This document shows positions 54,183-63,990 of a stretch of 64,000 nucleotides of DNA, piece by piece. The DNA is taken from NCBI RefSeq assembly GCF_000317025.1, contig NC_019689.1, positions 1,279,501 through 1,343,500 of the forward strand, read 5' to 3'. The translations under genes were made by a program, and so were the position numbers. The notes under the pieces are model-generated. The model made no database searches, was not told the DNA's origin, and saw only the letters and a list, made by a program, of their open reading frames with translations. Position 1 is the stretch's first letter. Every line of letters begins with the position of its first letter. The stretch is from Pleurocapsa sp. PCC 7327. Lineage in GTDB: Bacteria; Cyanobacteriota; Cyanobacteriia; Cyanobacteriales; Microcystaceae.

Positions 54183-55952
54183 TTATCGAACCGTATCAAA
54201 CCATTCAACAATTCCATCTGCTAGCGTTTGCGCTAATTTCTCTTGTTCTTGTGGATTGCTAATCCAGTCAAATTCATCGGGATTGATCATAAATCCGAGT
54301 TCTAATAAAACTGAAGGTGCCATGTAAGGACGAGTTAGAGCGAGGTTATTCCAAAACACGCCATAGGACGGACGGTTGAGTTGTTTGACTAGATAATTAT
54401 GGAGAAAAACTGATAAATTGTGTGCCTGGGGATGATACCAAAATATTCCCACTCCTTTGGTATTTATCGCATCGCCCCAATCTGGCAAGGCATTATAGTG
54501 AACTGAAAGTGCAATGGTTGGTTTGACTGTATCGATCGCATTGACTCTTACTTGCAAAGAGAGTTCTTTATCTTCTTCTCTTGTCATGTAAACCGTCGCA
54601 CCGCGATTGATTAATTGCTGCTCTAATAGTTTTGAAACCACTAAAACAACTTCTTTTTCTGTGTAGCCATTTGGTCCGGTTGTCCCTGTTTCTGTACCGC
54701 CATGTCCGGGGTCGAGAAGGATTTTAATTCCTTGTAAAGAGGTCGGATTTTGTTTCTGGTTTTGTGGGGGATGTCGCAGAGAAAGAATGAGAGTCGTTCC
54801 CTGATATCTCAAGTCATACCCCCATTGTTGCTCCGATTTTAAATTAAAAATGTATTGAATTTGTCCCGGTGCGATTTGTTGCCAGTCTAAGCGCTTAATT
54901 ATCGGGTCGTCATTGAATTTAATCGTATCGGTTTGTGCGGTTGTATTGTAAAGCGTTAAAGTCAGCGTTTTTTCTCCCTGTTGTACGCTAACGGGAACGG
55001 GAACTTGTAGGGGAAAAACAATTTCTGTCGCTCCTTCAACCTGTCGAGAATTAATGCCTCGAATAATCGATTTTGGGGGGATATTATTGGGGAGCGATCG
55101 CGTTTCTTCTCGCTTAATCCAACCGCCATAATCTAAACGCAACCATTCTCCCTCTATCCCTGTAACAGAAGCCATCGTTCCTTTGGGTAAAGGCGTTAAA
55201 CGAGAATAATCGGTACTCGGACCCGTTCTAGCCACTCCCGATGGGGCAGTTATTTCTACTACTTCCAATTTGCTCGGAGAAAGAATTTCTATTCCTCCCG
55301 CACCCGGTTGAGTAATTGTTTTTCCATCTAGGCTGAGTTGAAAGATAGGATTTCCTAATTTACCGACTTTGGAAAAGGTAGAACATCCTTGATAGTTGCC
55401 TGCTTCCGATGTGGCGGGTTCGTTGCTTGAAGTTAAAACAGCAGAATTAGGCGGTAATCGAACGGTTTGTGCTTGGGCTAATAAAGGAATGGTTTGGTTA
55501 TCTAATCGCACGGAAACAGTAGCGTTCGGGGGCGCGATCGCGCTAAAACAAATGAGTTCGTCGGGCAGTCTGGCAATATCTACTGCGGGGCTAAGAGAAT
55601 TTTTAGCAAAGGCAATGCCAACTGGCATTTCTGGTTCGCTGGCAATCCGAGTGACTTTGACCTGGATTTCCCGATCGCGATCGCTCAAACTAAAGAGATT
55701 TTCTCCCATCTTGAGGGGAAAACTGGGTGCGAAATGTCCGCTTTTATTGCGATCGATGGGTTGACCGTTGACTAACACTTCTCTATCGGGAGAAGCAGTT
55801 CCTATCAGGAAAATCTTGTCTGAAGTCGTTTGATGATTGTTGGGAGGGTAGGCTAAATATAGCGTTGGTTCCGATTTAGCCAAGAAAGTCCCCATATTAC
55901 TTACTATTATCATTATAATGACAAATGCGATCGCTCCCAAAAATCTTTTCAT
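54183..55952 (-). CDS. N-acetylmuramoyl-L-alanine amidase with SH3 and AMIN-like domains
   Basis: 589 residues. N-terminal signal anchor (IAFVIIMIIVSNMG), then two beta-rich domains; a bacterial SH3 (GVARTGPSTDYSRLTPLPKGT) near 240-285; an AMIN-like region; and the catalytic Amidase_3 domain from about 405. Zinc and catalytic residues: ILLDPGHGG, NGYTEKEVVL, LSVHYNAL, and VLLELGFMINPDE with the general base glutamate. It cuts peptide stems from peptidoglycan at the septum (AmiC type). No other envelope gene is adjacent. ATG start. Confidence 0.92.
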   Translation of the reverse strand: MKRFLGAIAFVIIMIIVSNMGTFLAKSEPTLYLAYPPNNHQTTSDKIFLIGTASPDREVLVNGQPIDRNKSGHFAPSFPLKMGENLFSLSDRDREIQVKVTRIASEPEMPVGIAFAKNSLSPAVDIARLPDELICFSAIAPPNATVSVRLDNQTIPLLAQAQTVRLPPNSAVLTSSNEPATSEAGNYQGCSTFSKVGKLGNPIFQLSLDGKTITQPGAGGIEILSPSKLEVVEITAPSGVARTGPSTDYSRLTPLPKGTMASVTGIEGEWLRLDYGGWIKREETRSLPNNIPPKSIIRGINSRQVEGATEIVFPLQVPVPVSVQQGEKTLTLTLYNTTAQTDTIKFNDDPIIKRLDWQQIAPGQIQYIFNLKSEQQWGYDLRYQGTTLILSLRHPPQNQKQNPTSLQGIKILLDPGHGGTETGTTGPNGYTEKEVVLVVSKLLEQQLINRGATVYMTREEDKELSLQVRVNAIDTVKPTIALSVHYNALPDWGDAINTKGVGIFWYHPQAHNLSVFLHNYLVKQLNRPSYGVFWNNLALTRPYMAPSVLLELGFMINPDEFDWISNPQEQEKLAQTLADGIVEWFDTVR

Positions 55953-56356
55953 GCTTCGATAGAAATTATTCGGTTTAATTTAAACAAGGTATCATAAAAC
56001 CAAATTCATAATTCATCATTTGTAATTCATGATTTTTTCGATTAGTTATCTAACAATATTAGAGGTAAACTATCGATGGCTTTTTATTTTTTATTCTGCC
56101 AGGATTTTGGAATTCTCTTTTGTAAAAAAACGAGCTGGCTTTTTTCTCTAAAAATGTTATCTAGCGAACCTCAAAAAGAATTTAAAAAAAGGAAACCTAT
56201 AATAGTAGATAAGCAAAATTAATTTCCAGTGTAGTGTGAGAGATCCTTCGCTTACGTTCAGGACGCTTTTCGTCTTGCTCGCGAGCGTCCTGCTCGCACT
56301 AAGTGTATTTAATGCTGAATCCTTAGTAGATAGATCGCAAGCTCGACCCTTTTAAC
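55953..56356. other. 404-bp divergent region with repeat element
   Basis: It contains promoters for the leftward amidase and the rightward ABC ATPase, and a CATAATTCATCATTTGTAATTCAT repeat (about 56009). A palindromic element covers 56232-56301. No additional gene. Confidence 0.45.
56232..56301. repeat. Short palindromic element related to the one at 11038
   Basis: Left end TAGTGTGA, right end TCGCACTA, with GCGAGCG-TCCTG-CTCGC as an inner hairpin. It is a smaller form of the 11038-11213 element. Confidence 0.6.
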
Positions 56357-57112
56357 ATGACCTTTGAGAGCCTACCTCAGAAATCTCCTCACGATTACCA
56401 TCCCGTCATTATTCGTTTGGAAGAAGTATCTAAAGTTTATGGCAGTGGAGAAACAGCAGTCCATGCCCTCTCTAACGTAAACTTGATTATCGACCAAGGC
56501 GAATACTGCTCGATTATGGGAGCATCAGGATCGGGAAAGTCTACTTTAATGAATATTATTGGCTGTCTCGATCGCCCTACCTCTGGACGCTACTATCTCG
56601 ATAACTTAGATGTTTCAAAACTGCCGGACAACGAATTAGCCAAAATTCGCAACCGAAAAATTGGTTTTGTTTTCCAACAATTTCATCTGCTGCCTCAGAT
56701 GACAGCATTGGAAAATGTCATGTTACCGATGGTATATGCAGCCGTGCCCCAACAAGAAAGGCGCGATCGCGCGATAGTTGCCTTAACGCGAGTCGGGTTG
56801 GAAAATCGAATGAACAACAAACCCAATCAACTTTCCGGAGGACAACAACAACGGGTTGCGATCGCTCGTGCTATTGTCAATAATCCTCTTCTCTTGCTAG
56901 CAGACGAACCCACGGGCGCACTCGATTCGCAGACGACTCGCGAAGTCCTAGCGATTTTTAAAGAACTACATACTAGCGGGATTACTATTGTTGTAGTCAC
57001 TCACGAACAAGAGGTAGCGCGTCATTCTCAGCGCATTATTTGGTTCCGCGACGGACAAGTCGTATACCCCTATCTCACTCCAGAAGAAATGCTTCAGGTG
57101 GTAGTAAGTTAA
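56357..57112 (+). CDS. MacB/LolD-type ABC transporter ATP-binding protein
   Basis: 251 residues. Walker [17 protein letters not shown]-loop [20 protein letters not shown], signature [16 protein letters not shown], Walker [16 protein letters not shown], and the H-loop [13 protein letters not shown] are complete. The [12 protein letters not shown]-terminus places it in the MacB/LolD/DevA group, which exports lipids, glycolipids or peptides with separate permeases. No permease is adjacent, so the partner is elsewhere. ATG start. Confidence 0.92.
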   Translation: MTFESLPQKSPHDYHPVIIRLEEVSKVYGSGETAVHALSNVNLIIDQGEYCSIMGASGSGKSTLMNIIGCLDRPTSGRYYLDNLDVSKLPDNELAKIRNRKIGFVFQQFHLLPQMTALENVMLPMVYAAVPQQERRDRAIVALTRVGLENRMNNKPNQLSGGQQQRVAIARAIVNNPLLLLADEPTGALDSQTTREVLAIFKELHTSGITIVVVTHEQEVARHSQRIIWFRDGQVVYPYLTPEEMLQVVVS

Positions 57113-57143
57113 CGGTTAGTGAAGCTTGAACTGGTAACGAGAA

Positions 57144-57773
57144 TCATACTCCATAAAATGGCAAAGCTTCCGACCAATGAGGGCGCTTTTGAGCTTGCCA
57201 ATCTTGATAAGCTAGTTCGAGTAAACTATCGGCAGTCGCTCCTAGCTCGGTTGGTGCGATAATTAGTTTGTAAGGAGTTTCTGACTTTTCTAGGGTTTGT
57301 TGCCATGTTTCTGGTGTCATTACCGTATCGGGTAAATAGGCAATCAAACCCGAAGGTTGCTCGCAAACGTGATAAATTCCAACATATAATTGACCTCGCG
57401 TTGCATTCATTTGCAGAGCAATTGTTTGATTGGAAGAGGAGCGATCGCGTTTTGCCCAAGCCAGCGCTGCTAAGGTAGAAATGGCAAACAAAGGAATCTC
57501 TAACTGTTGTGCTAAAGTTCGAGCAGTTACAACACCGATGCGAGTACTGGTGAAGCTTCCAGGCCCTTTTGCTACGGCAATAAATTCTAGATCTTTCCAA
57601 GTTTGAGGCTTAAGAAATTCAACGAGATATTGATGTAAATAAGTAGATAATTCTCGATCTAAATTCCAGGTTTGAGTGCGACTGTCGCCAGCAAAATTAC
57701 TCAGGCTCAGTCCCAATTGAGGACTGCTAGTATGAAGAGCGAGAGCATATTTGTTGAGGTGAGAGTTTGGCAT
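57144..57773 (-). CDS. tsaB: tRNA threonylcarbamoyladenosine biosynthesis protein TsaB
   Basis: 209 residues from ATG 57773; the upstream frame adds 12 residues that overlap the next gene. The ASKHA-type fold shows ALALHTSSPQLGLSLS, AVAKGPGSFTSTRIGVVTAR and FAISTLAALAW. TsaB is the non-catalytic scaffold for TsaD in t6A synthesis on tRNAs reading ANN codons. Confidence 0.95.
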   Translation of the reverse strand: MPNSHLNKYALALHTSSPQLGLSLSNFAGDSRTQTWNLDRELSTYLHQYLVEFLKPQTWKDLEFIAVAKGPGSFTSTRIGVVTARTLAQQLEIPLFAISTLAALAWAKRDRSSSNQTIALQMNATRGQLYVGIYHVCEQPSGLIAYLPDTVMTPETWQQTLEKSETPYKLIIAPTELGATADSLLELAYQDWQAQKRPHWSEALPFYGV

Positions 57774-57777
57774 TGTG

Positions 57778-58239
57778 TTAATGAATTGTAGCCCGAGAAA
57801 GTTTAGCAAGCACTGTCAATAACTGTGGAAGAATCATCTGATATTGCTCAAGCCGTTGGTAATCTTGCTCGGTTGGATAGAGAATGCGATCGAGATCCAT
57901 ATTGTCTTTCATATCGGCAATTTTAACTTTTAAAGCAATGGGATTAGGCATGACGCGACTGAGATATGTTTCATAATCTGCTTCAGAAAGTTTCGTCAGC
58001 GCGTCAATTGCTTCAACGACAATTTCTAAAAATCCTAATTCTCTTAGATTTTCAAAGGTTAGATCGGAATCCTCCACTACATCGCGAAGCACGCCGACAA
58101 TTTTCTCCTCAACATTTGCTAAATTATTCATGACGCAGATAAGATGACCGATGTAAGGTTATCCTGCTTTATCAACCTGTCCTTCGTGGGCTTTTCTAGC
58201 CAGTTCGATAGCTCGATCTAGGAGCAATTCTGAATTCAT
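57778..58239 (-). pseudogene. HD-domain (RelA/SpoT-like) hydrolase, interrupted by one stop
   Basis: The frame from ATG 58239 reads RAIELARKAHEGQVDKAG and then TAA (58159-58161); after the stop, PYIGHLICVMNNLANVEE, IVGVLRDVVEDSDLTFENL, EAIDALTKLSEADYETYL, and MPNPIALKVKIADMKDNMDL in the same frame. Normal relatives have a Glu (GAA) at the stop and HD in place of RD in LRDVVED. The single-base nonsense and the lost metal histidine both argue for decay. A shorter product from an internal ATG (58131) is possible but would lack the first histidine. Confidence 0.75.
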
Positions 58240-58306
58240 GAGCTTAAAAATGACTCGATCGCAATTAATTCTAAAATAAGGTTGCGATCGCCTATAAGGA
58301 GCGTCT

Positions 58307-59740
58307 ATGAGCGAACAGTTTGATTACGATTTAGTGATTATTGGTGCGGGCGTCGGCGGACACGGCGCGGCGCTACACGCGGTCAAATGCGGATTGAAAA
58401 CCGCAATTGTCGAAGCAAAAGACATGGGTGGAACTTGCGTCAATCGGGGATGTATCCCTTCTAAAGCCCTCCTAGCTGCATCGGGAAGAGTCAGAGAATT
58501 GCACGATACTCACCATTTAGACAGTCTTGGAATCCACGTTGGCGGTGTAACTTTCGATCGCCAAGCGATCGCCAACCATGCCATTAATCTAGTTGAAAAG
58601 ATTCGCGGCGATCTCACCAACAGCCTTAAGCGTCTTAAAGTCGATACGATTCGCGGTTGGGGAAAAATTGTCGCTCCCCAAAAAGTGAGCGTCATTACCG
58701 AAAATGGCGAAAAGATCGTCACGGCTAAGGATATTATGCTGTGTCCCGGTTCGGTGCCGTTCGTACCGCCAGGAATTGAAATCGACCACAAAACCGTCTT
58801 TACTAGCGATGAAGCAGTCAGATTAGAAACCCTGCCCAAATGGGTTGCTATCATCGGCAGCGGTTATATCGGGTTAGAGTTTTCCGATATTTATACGGCG
58901 CTAGGGTGCGAAGTTACCATGATTGAAGCCCTAAATACCCTCATGCCAGGATTCGATCCGGATATTTCTAAAATAGCCAAACGGATTTTGATCGATCCCC
59001 GCGATATCGAAACCTATGTAGGAACGCTTGCTAAAACCGTAAAACCGGGTTCTCCGGTGGTTATTGAATTGGCAGATGCACAAACAAAAGAAATTATCGA
59101 TGTTCTAGAAGTCGATGCTTGCTTAGTGGCAACGGGGCGCATTCCTGCCACTAAGAATTTGGGGTTAGAATCGGTAGGCGTAGAACTCGATCGCCGAGGC
59201 TATATTCCTGTAGACGATCGTATGGCAGTCTTAAGCAATGGAGAACCAATTCCCCATCTCTGGGCAGTCGGCGATGCTACGGGGAAAATGATGCTTGCCC
59301 ACGCGGCATCCGGTCAAGGAGTGGTCGCCGTCGAAAATATCTGCGGTCGTCAAAAAACCATCGATTATCGCAGCATTCCTGCTGCCGCCTTCACTCATCC
59401 AGAAATTAGCTATGTGGGACTGACAGAACCAGCAGCCAAAGAATTAGGTCAACAGGAAGGATTTGAGGTAGCGTCGGTTAAAACCTACTTTAAAGGCAAT
59501 TCTAAAGCCCTTGCAGAAGGCGAAACCGAGGGGATGGCAAAAGTCGTCTATCGCCAAGATACGGGCGAAGTGTTGGGCGTTCATATTATTGGCATTCACG
59601 CTTCCGATTTGATTCAAGAAGCCGCCAACGCGATCGCAGAACGTCAATCCGTCCGAAACCTCGCCTTTAACGTCCATACCCATCCTACCCTCTCTGAAGT
59701 TCTCGACGAGGCATACAAACGGGCAGAAGTAGCAGTTTAG
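58307..59740 (+). CDS. lpdA: Dihydrolipoyl dehydrogenase
   Basis: 477 residues. FAD site [20 protein letters not shown], redox disulphide [13 protein letters not shown] (C-x4-C), NAD site [24 protein letters not shown] ribityl site [17 protein letters not shown], and the active His-Glu HTHPTLSE. It is the E3 component of pyruvate dehydrogenase and glycine cleavage. TATAAGGAG is just upstream of the ATG. Confidence 0.96.
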   Translation: MSEQFDYDLVIIGAGVGGHGAALHAVKCGLKTAIVEAKDMGGTCVNRGCIPSKALLAASGRVRELHDTHHLDSLGIHVGGVTFDRQAIANHAINLVEKIRGDLTNSLKRLKVDTIRGWGKIVAPQKVSVITENGEKIVTAKDIMLCPGSVPFVPPGIEIDHKTVFTSDEAVRLETLPKWVAIIGSGYIGLEFSDIYTALGCEVTMIEALNTLMPGFDPDISKIAKRILIDPRDIETYVGTLAKTVKPGSPVVIELADAQTKEIIDVLEVDACLVATGRIPATKNLGLESVGVELDRRGYIPVDDRMAVLSNGEPIPHLWAVGDATGKMMLAHAASGQGVVAVENICGRQKTIDYRSIPAAAFTHPEISYVGLTEPAAKELGQQEGFEVASVKTYFKGNSKALAEGETEGMAKVVYRQDTGEVLGVHIIGIHASDLIQEAANAIAERQSVRNLAFNVHTHPTLSEVLDEAYKRAEVAV

Positions 59741-59806
59741 TGAGTAGTTAGTAGTTAGTAGTTATTACTTCTCCAACTAACCACTAACTACTATTAACTT
59801 AACTAT
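59741..59806. repeat. TAGTTAG heptamer repeat, left of Uma2 pseudogene
   Basis: TAGTTAGTAGTTAGTAGTTA then ACTAACCACTAACTACTATT form an inverted hairpin of heptamer units. A matching set lies at 60464-60516 on the other side of the Uma2 gene. Confidence 0.7.
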
Positions 59807-59824
59807 TTAGGAGAAACGAGTGCT

Positions 59825-60463
59825 ATGGCAACGACCGCGATCGAGCTTCAGCTAGAACCAGGGCAAAAAATTACCCTGTCTCCGGTATCCTGGCAACGCT
59901 TTGAAACGATTTTAAGGGAGTTAGGAGAGAAGCGCTCGTCTCGTATTGCTTATGCAAAAGAAATTCTGGAAATTATGACTCCACTCCCAGAACACTAACG
60001 GTCAAAAGTGTTGCTGGCGGATTTAGTCAAAACCCTACTCAGAGTTCAAAAAAGACCCTGGGAACCTTTGGGTTCGACAACGTTTAAGATCGAGGAAATA
60101 GCAGCCGGAATCGAACCCGATGAGTGTTTCTATATTCAGAATTATCTAGCTGTCATCGGTCGAGAAAGACTGGATTTGTCCGTCGATCCGCCTCCCGATT
60201 TAGCGATTGAAATGGAGCTCACCTCGAAGACAGAACAAGAAGCTTATGAGGCTTTGAGAGTACCGGAGTTGTGGATTTATAGGCAGGGAAAATTAACGAT
60301 TAACGTGTTGCAGGGCGATCGCTACGTTGAATCTAAGACCAGTCCTACATTTAGCAATCTTCCGCTTATCGAGTTGATTCCACAGTTTATGCAACGAGCG
60401 AAAGAAGTTGGTGTAAGTCAGGCTTTAGAAGAGTTTGAGGAATTGATTAAGGCAGCAGTTTAG
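59825..60463 (+). pseudogene. Uma2 family endonuclease, interrupted by one stop
   Basis: From ATG 59825 (AGGAG 10 nt before): LQLEPGQKITLSPVSW, YAKEILEIMTPLPEH, then TAA (59996-59998), then RSKVLLADLVKTLL in the same frame. Relatives have EHE at this point. The rest has IEPDECFYIQN, DLSVDPPPDLAIEMELTS (the PD-(D/E)xK core) and LWIYRQGKLTINVLQ. A GTG at 60008 could give a 151-residue form without the N-terminus. One base change (GAA to TAA) explains the break. Uma2 genes are numerous and decaying in cyanobacteria. Confidence 0.8.
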
Positions 60464-60516
60464 TTAGTAGATAGTAGTTAGTAGTTTTTTCCATTAACCA
60501 CTAACTACTAACCTCT
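60464..60516. repeat. TAGTTAG heptamer repeat, right of Uma2 pseudogene
   Basis: TAGTTAGTAGATAGTAGTTAGTAG and ACTAACTACTAA pair around TTTTTTCC. It is the same family as 59741-59806, so the Uma2 pseudogene is bounded by two such hairpins. Confidence 0.7.
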
Positions 60517-60533
60517 CCCCTTTTCTGTATCTT

Positions 60534-60671
60534 TTTCAAAAGCACGTCTTAAAATTGCCCGAAGCGCGATCGCGCTATCCGATGGCAGAAATTTGGCAGC
60601 CAGAAGGCGCGTGGCAGTAGCTCATTCAAGAGGCAGAGAGAACATTTGGTCGCGATGAAAAATCCGCTTAA
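60534..60671 (+). pseudogene. Unidentified gene fragment with an in-frame TAG
   Basis: The frame LKLPEARSRYPMAEIWQPEG-AWQ stops at TAG (60618-60620), then LIQEAERTFGRDEKSA and TAA. It looks like real coding sequence with a Gln codon lost, but no start or family could be recognised. Confidence 0.25.
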
Positions 60672-60761
60672 GAATTTTTTCTCTTTTACAGAAAAAAGCA
60701 GCTTACACCTATACCTTTGAGGTCTATCTTAGATAGATAGCCTCATTTATTTTTGCTCTTT

Positions 60762-61223
60762 ATGCTAACCCATCATCGCCGACCTATCTGCCTATCTCTT
60801 TTTTCAACCGATCTCCCCATTTGTTCGACGATTGAGGCGGCAGCAACCTTATATCAGAAAGATCGACAAAGATTTCACCTGCTGTTTTACCAGTTAGATC
60901 TGCCTCAACCAGTCGATCGCTCCCTGGAAAACGGAAGGTTACTCTGGTTGGAAATTTCCCCCTATCGAGCAATTATGACGATGCAAGGAAAAGATCGGTT
61001 AGCTTATCGTCATTATTGGGAACAAGGAATTTACGGCATTAGCCGCTATTGGTTCAATGGCAGCGGCGATCGAGACGGTCAGTCTTTCCGCCTGCGTAAC
61101 TATACTCGCAGTTTGCAACTAGAAGGTTCTCCTCTACCGACGCACTTGCGAGTCGAGTACGAGTTGTGGTCGCAGAATGTTCGCTTGGGGCACTATGTCT
61201 TGCACCTGGAAATTTATCATTGA
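60762..61223 (+). CDS. Conserved hypothetical cyanobacterial protein
   Basis: 153 residues from ATG 60762 (an upstream TTG at 60753 is less likely). The sequence is soluble, aromatic and basic: FHLLFYQLDLPQPVD, LLWLEISPYRAIMTMQGK, YWEQGIYGISRYWFNGS and LRVEYELWSQNVRLGHYVLHL. No known catalytic motif is visible. A strong terminator follows. It has the look of a small cyanobacteria-specific family; function unknown. Confidence 0.7.
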   Translation: MLTHHRRPICLSLFSTDLPICSTIEAAATLYQKDRQRFHLLFYQLDLPQPVDRSLENGRLLWLEISPYRAIMTMQGKDRLAYRHYWEQGIYGISRYWFNGSGDRDGQSFRLRNYTRSLQLEGSPLPTHLRVEYELWSQNVRLGHYVLHLEIYH

Positions 61224-61237
61224 AACGGTTGAAGCCA

Positions 61238-61262
61238 AAAAACCCGCCTAAGCGGGTTTTAA
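61238..61262. terminator. Bidirectional terminator
   Basis: AAAACCCGC-CTAA-GCGGGTTTT lies between convergent genes, 14 nt after the hypothetical gene and about 30 bp beyond the khpB stop. Confidence 0.9.
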
Positions 61263-61290
61263 GTTTAAGTTTACCTGGTTATTTTTTCAA

Positions 61291-61782
61291 TCAACGTAGC
61301 CGAACGACTAATCGCCGATCGGGTTCTTGACCTCGACTTTCGGTTTCTAAATCTTCGGCATCTTTGAGAAAAGTGTGAATCTGGCGGCGTTCGGCTGAGG
61401 AAAGGGATTTCATTTCTACTTCTTGTCCGGTCTGGCGCACTTTTTGGGCAACTTCCTTAGCAAGAGTCAGAAGTTCCTCTTGACGCTTGATCCGGTAGCC
61501 AACGAGTTCTACTGTAAACGCCCGTTGGTCTTCTGGTGCTAACCCCAGATTCAGTATAGTATTGGCAAGGTATTGAATCGCATCAATCCCTTCTCCTTTT
61601 TGACCGAGCAGAATTTTTATCTGTTCTGGCGTTAAATTGGTTTCATCAATAATGAGCCAGCAGGCATTTGCATCTGCCCCATAAAGTTCTCCTTGCCCAA
61701 TTTTCACCTGGGTAGGAAATCCCATTAGCCGCAATAGGTTTTCTAACCACTGCTGACCTCGCTGGATTGTTTCCTCCATCAT
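61291..61782 (-). CDS. khpB: RNA-binding protein KhpB/Jag (KH and R3H domains)
   Basis: 163 residues from ATG 61782 (or the adjacent ATG 61779); a longer frame to 61848 overlaps yidC and has a non-conserved basic tail. The KH domain has LTPEQIKILLGQKGEGIDAIQYL; the R3H domain has YRIKRQEELLTLAKEVA and LSSAERRQIHTFLKD with the R-x3-H pair. It binds RNA and in other bacteria controls cell shape and translation with KhpA. It is the usual downstream neighbour of yidC. Confidence 0.93.
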   Translation of the reverse strand: MMEETIQRGQQWLENLLRLMGFPTQVKIGQGELYGADANACWLIIDETNLTPEQIKILLGQKGEGIDAIQYLANTILNLGLAPEDQRAFTVELVGYRIKRQEELLTLAKEVAQKVRQTGQEVEMKSLSSAERRQIHTFLKDAEDLETESRGQEPDRRLVVRLR

Positions 61783-61804
61783 TACTGCGATCGTCCCCTC
61801 ATTC

Positions 61805-62959
61805 TTATGACGTTTTTTCTTTCTCCTTCTTCTTAGAACGCTTTTCAAAGGGCAGTTCTTCTCGTCCTTTTTGGGCTTTTTCTTGCTGTTCTACCAGTTT
61901 TTGGAGATTTTCCGGCAAGGGTTCTCGCATTAATATTACCGTTTGCAGGGTCTGGAAGAGGTTAGCCACTACGATGTACATCAACACTCCTGCCGGAAGG
62001 GGGAAGAAGAGGAACATAGCACTGAAAATAACTGGCGTAATCTTGTTAACGGTTTGCTGTTGCTGAGCATTAGCTCCACCGCCGCCTTGGGAAGAACCGG
62101 ACAGTTCTTGGTTGATATAGATACTCAACCCAAAAAAGATTATCATGCCCAAGATATCCCAGTTAATGCTGCCATCCTCTGACGTTACGCCCACGCGCCC
62201 CAGCTTTTCAATAAAGAGAAATCCGGTATTGGCAGCAATTCCCGGAATCGTTCCCTGAATGGTTGCCTCTCCAGGGGCTAGCGCTTCGATTGTTCCGTCT
62301 TCATTGATTTTGAGTCGTTCGGAGCCTTTGATGACTTGCCATTTAGGTTGAATTTGGCTTTCTGGGTAATCTGCTGCTAACTGCTCTAAGGATTTCCCTT
62401 CAATCGTTTGAAACTCAACTTTTGTCTTGTCGCCGACGGCTAATTTATTGCCACCAGGTAGCAAGGCAGCGATCGGGTAGTGTACGCCATCGCTGACATA
62501 GATATTTTGGGGTTTGGTGGCAAAAGTTTGGGGCTGAATTTGCGCAATTTGCTCTCTAGGCAAGATTTGAACGTCAACGGTATAGTTAATATCGGCAAAC
62601 GGCGATCCCCGTAAAGTAGCAAATAGCGCGAAAAGAATCGGCATCTGCAACAGCAGGGGCAAGCATCCGGCTAGGGGATTGCCAAACTCCTGCATGAGTT
62701 TTCCCATTTCCTCTTGCTGTTTTGCCGGATCGTCTTTATAGCGTTTCTGGATTTGTTCTTGCCGCTCTTTCATCAGGGGCTGGGTGATGCGCATTTTTCT
62801 CATGTTGCGAATCTGCCCCGCACTGAGAGGATAGAGTCCAAGGCGAATGACTAATGTAAGCGCAATAATCGCAAAACCATAGCTGGGGACAATCCCGTAG
62901 AAAAAGTCCAGGATTGGCAGCATGATATTTGTGGAAATAAATCCGACACCAAAATCCAT
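61805..62959 (-). CDS. yidC: Membrane protein insertase YidC
   Basis: 384 residues. Helices at 1-30 and 95-120 and then two at the C-terminus; the insertase core has [36 protein letters not shown], a coiled stretch, [22 protein letters not shown], and [21 protein letters not shown]. An extracytoplasmic insertion of about 150 residues ([11 protein letters not shown] to PGIAANTGF) sits between helices, larger than in Alb3. It inserts photosystem and respiratory proteins in the plasma or thylakoid membrane. ATG start. Confidence 0.95.
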   Translation of the reverse strand: MDFGVGFISTNIMLPILDFFYGIVPSYGFAIIALTLVIRLGLYPLSAGQIRNMRKMRITQPLMKERQEQIQKRYKDDPAKQQEEMGKLMQEFGNPLAGCLPLLLQMPILFALFATLRGSPFADINYTVDVQILPREQIAQIQPQTFATKPQNIYVSDGVHYPIAALLPGGNKLAVGDKTKVEFQTIEGKSLEQLAADYPESQIQPKWQVIKGSERLKINEDGTIEALAPGEATIQGTIPGIAANTGFLFIEKLGRVGVTSEDGSINWDILGMIIFFGLSIYINQELSGSSQGGGGANAQQQQTVNKITPVIFSAMFLFFPLPAGVLMYIVVANLFQTLQTVILMREPLPENLQKLVEQQEKAQKGREELPFEKRSKKKEKEKTS

Positions 62960-63083
62960 TCTTCTAAATTTAAGCCTTTTTGTAACGTTTCCTCTGTAAT
63001 TCTGTTAGGGATTGAGATAGGAGATGGAAAAATTGTTTATTGTCTCCTTATCCCATCGTCTCTTGTTATCTTTAATCTACAAT

Positions 63084-63479
63084 CTACGAACTGGTAATCG
63101 CTTCTACGGAGCGACCCGTTTTAGCAGCAGTTTTTTGGGCTATGTAGTCGTAGATTTCTCGAAATCGTGGCAGCGATCGCAGCTCTAGGCGGCTTTTATC
63201 TTTTAGCGTCACGACGATATCGCCCCACAATCCAATTCCGCGGGGCACTTTAACGATTTTAACGATTTCTGAATAGATGATATCGGTGCGATCGCGTCCC
63301 ATCCATCCCCCGGTCACCGAGATGCGGCGATCGGTAATCCTATAGCGCAACCAAATCGACCGAACGATCGCTCCTATGGTTAGCGGCAAACAAATTACTG
63401 TAAAGCCCAGCAAGATATTGACAATTAAATCGCCAATATGAGGACCGCCTTCATAAAACGTATTCTCTCTTATGCCCAT
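63084..63479 (-). CDS. PH domain-containing membrane protein
   Basis: 131 residues from ATG 63479; a TTG at 63497 extends it by 6. Two hydrophobic segments (about 15-42) precede the bacterial PH fold: [35 protein letters not shown] and [18 protein letters not shown]. Its start overlaps the rnpA end by about 29 bp, so they are co-translated. This gene is a regular insert between rnpA and yidC in cyanobacteria; function unknown. Confidence 0.88.
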   Translation of the reverse strand: MGIRENTFYEGGPHIGDLIVNILLGFTVICLPLTIGAIVRSIWLRYRITDRRISVTGGWMGRDRTDIIYSEIVKIVKVPRGIGLWGDIVVTLKDKSRLELRSLPRFREIYDYIAQKTAAKTGRSVEAITSS

Positions 63480-63840
63480 TGATAATATCGGCTTCAACTA
63501 ACAACTGTTTCAATTCTCGCAAAAAATGTTCATATTTGCACTCCAATGCCTTGGGACGCACGGCGACAACTACCTTCCATCCCGGTGAAAGGTCGGGAAG
63601 TAACTCTATAAGCGCTGCCTGGATTTGCCGCTTGATGCGATTGCGAATAACAGCTTTTTTGCTGACTTTTTGGCTAACAGAAATGCCAATGCGAGTTGCC
63701 GCTGCTCGAAGTGAATTGTCTGGTTTGGTTTCCGACAACGCCAATAGACTTAAGTGAGGACTACTGTAGCGAGTCCCCTGCTGATAAATTTTCTGAAAGT
63801 CTTTCCAGTGCTTGAGCCGATGAGCTTTAGGCAATCCCAC
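63451..63840 (-). CDS. rnpA: Ribonuclease P protein component
   Basis: 129 residues from a GTG. The family motif [20 protein letters not shown] contains the RNR signature; the beta-sheet has [20 protein letters not shown] and [19 protein letters not shown]. It aids the RNase P RNA in tRNA 5' maturation. Order rpmH-rnpA is standard. Confidence 0.95.
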   Translation of the reverse strand: MGLPKAHRLKHWKDFQKIYQQGTRYSSPHLSLLALSETKPDNSLRAAATRIGISVSQKVSKKAVIRNRIKRQIQAALIELLPDLSPGWKVVVAVRPKALECKYEHFLRELKQLLVEADIINGHKREYVL

Positions 63841-63852
63841 AATAACAGCCGC

Positions 63853-63990
63853 TTAAACTGTTAGCTGATGCCTTCCTTTTCTACGTCGGGCTTGGAGAAC
63901 TTTACGACCATTTTTGGTCTTCATCCGAGCGCGGAAGCCTGAAGTTCTCTTTTGTTTGCGATTGGTACCTTCTAGCGTTCGCCGAGTCAC
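63853..63990 (-). CDS. rpmH: 50S ribosomal protein L34
   Basis: 45 residues, a very basic and small protein missed by length filters. From a [23 protein letters not shown], then [15 protein letters not shown] and KGRHQLTV. The [19 protein letters not shown] signature is diagnostic of L34. The GTG is 10 nt from the right edge so the ribosome site cannot be judged. It lies 13 bp before rnpA. Confidence 0.97.
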   Translation of the reverse strand: MTRRTLEGTNRKQKRTSGFRARMKTKNGRKVLQARRRKGRHQLTV

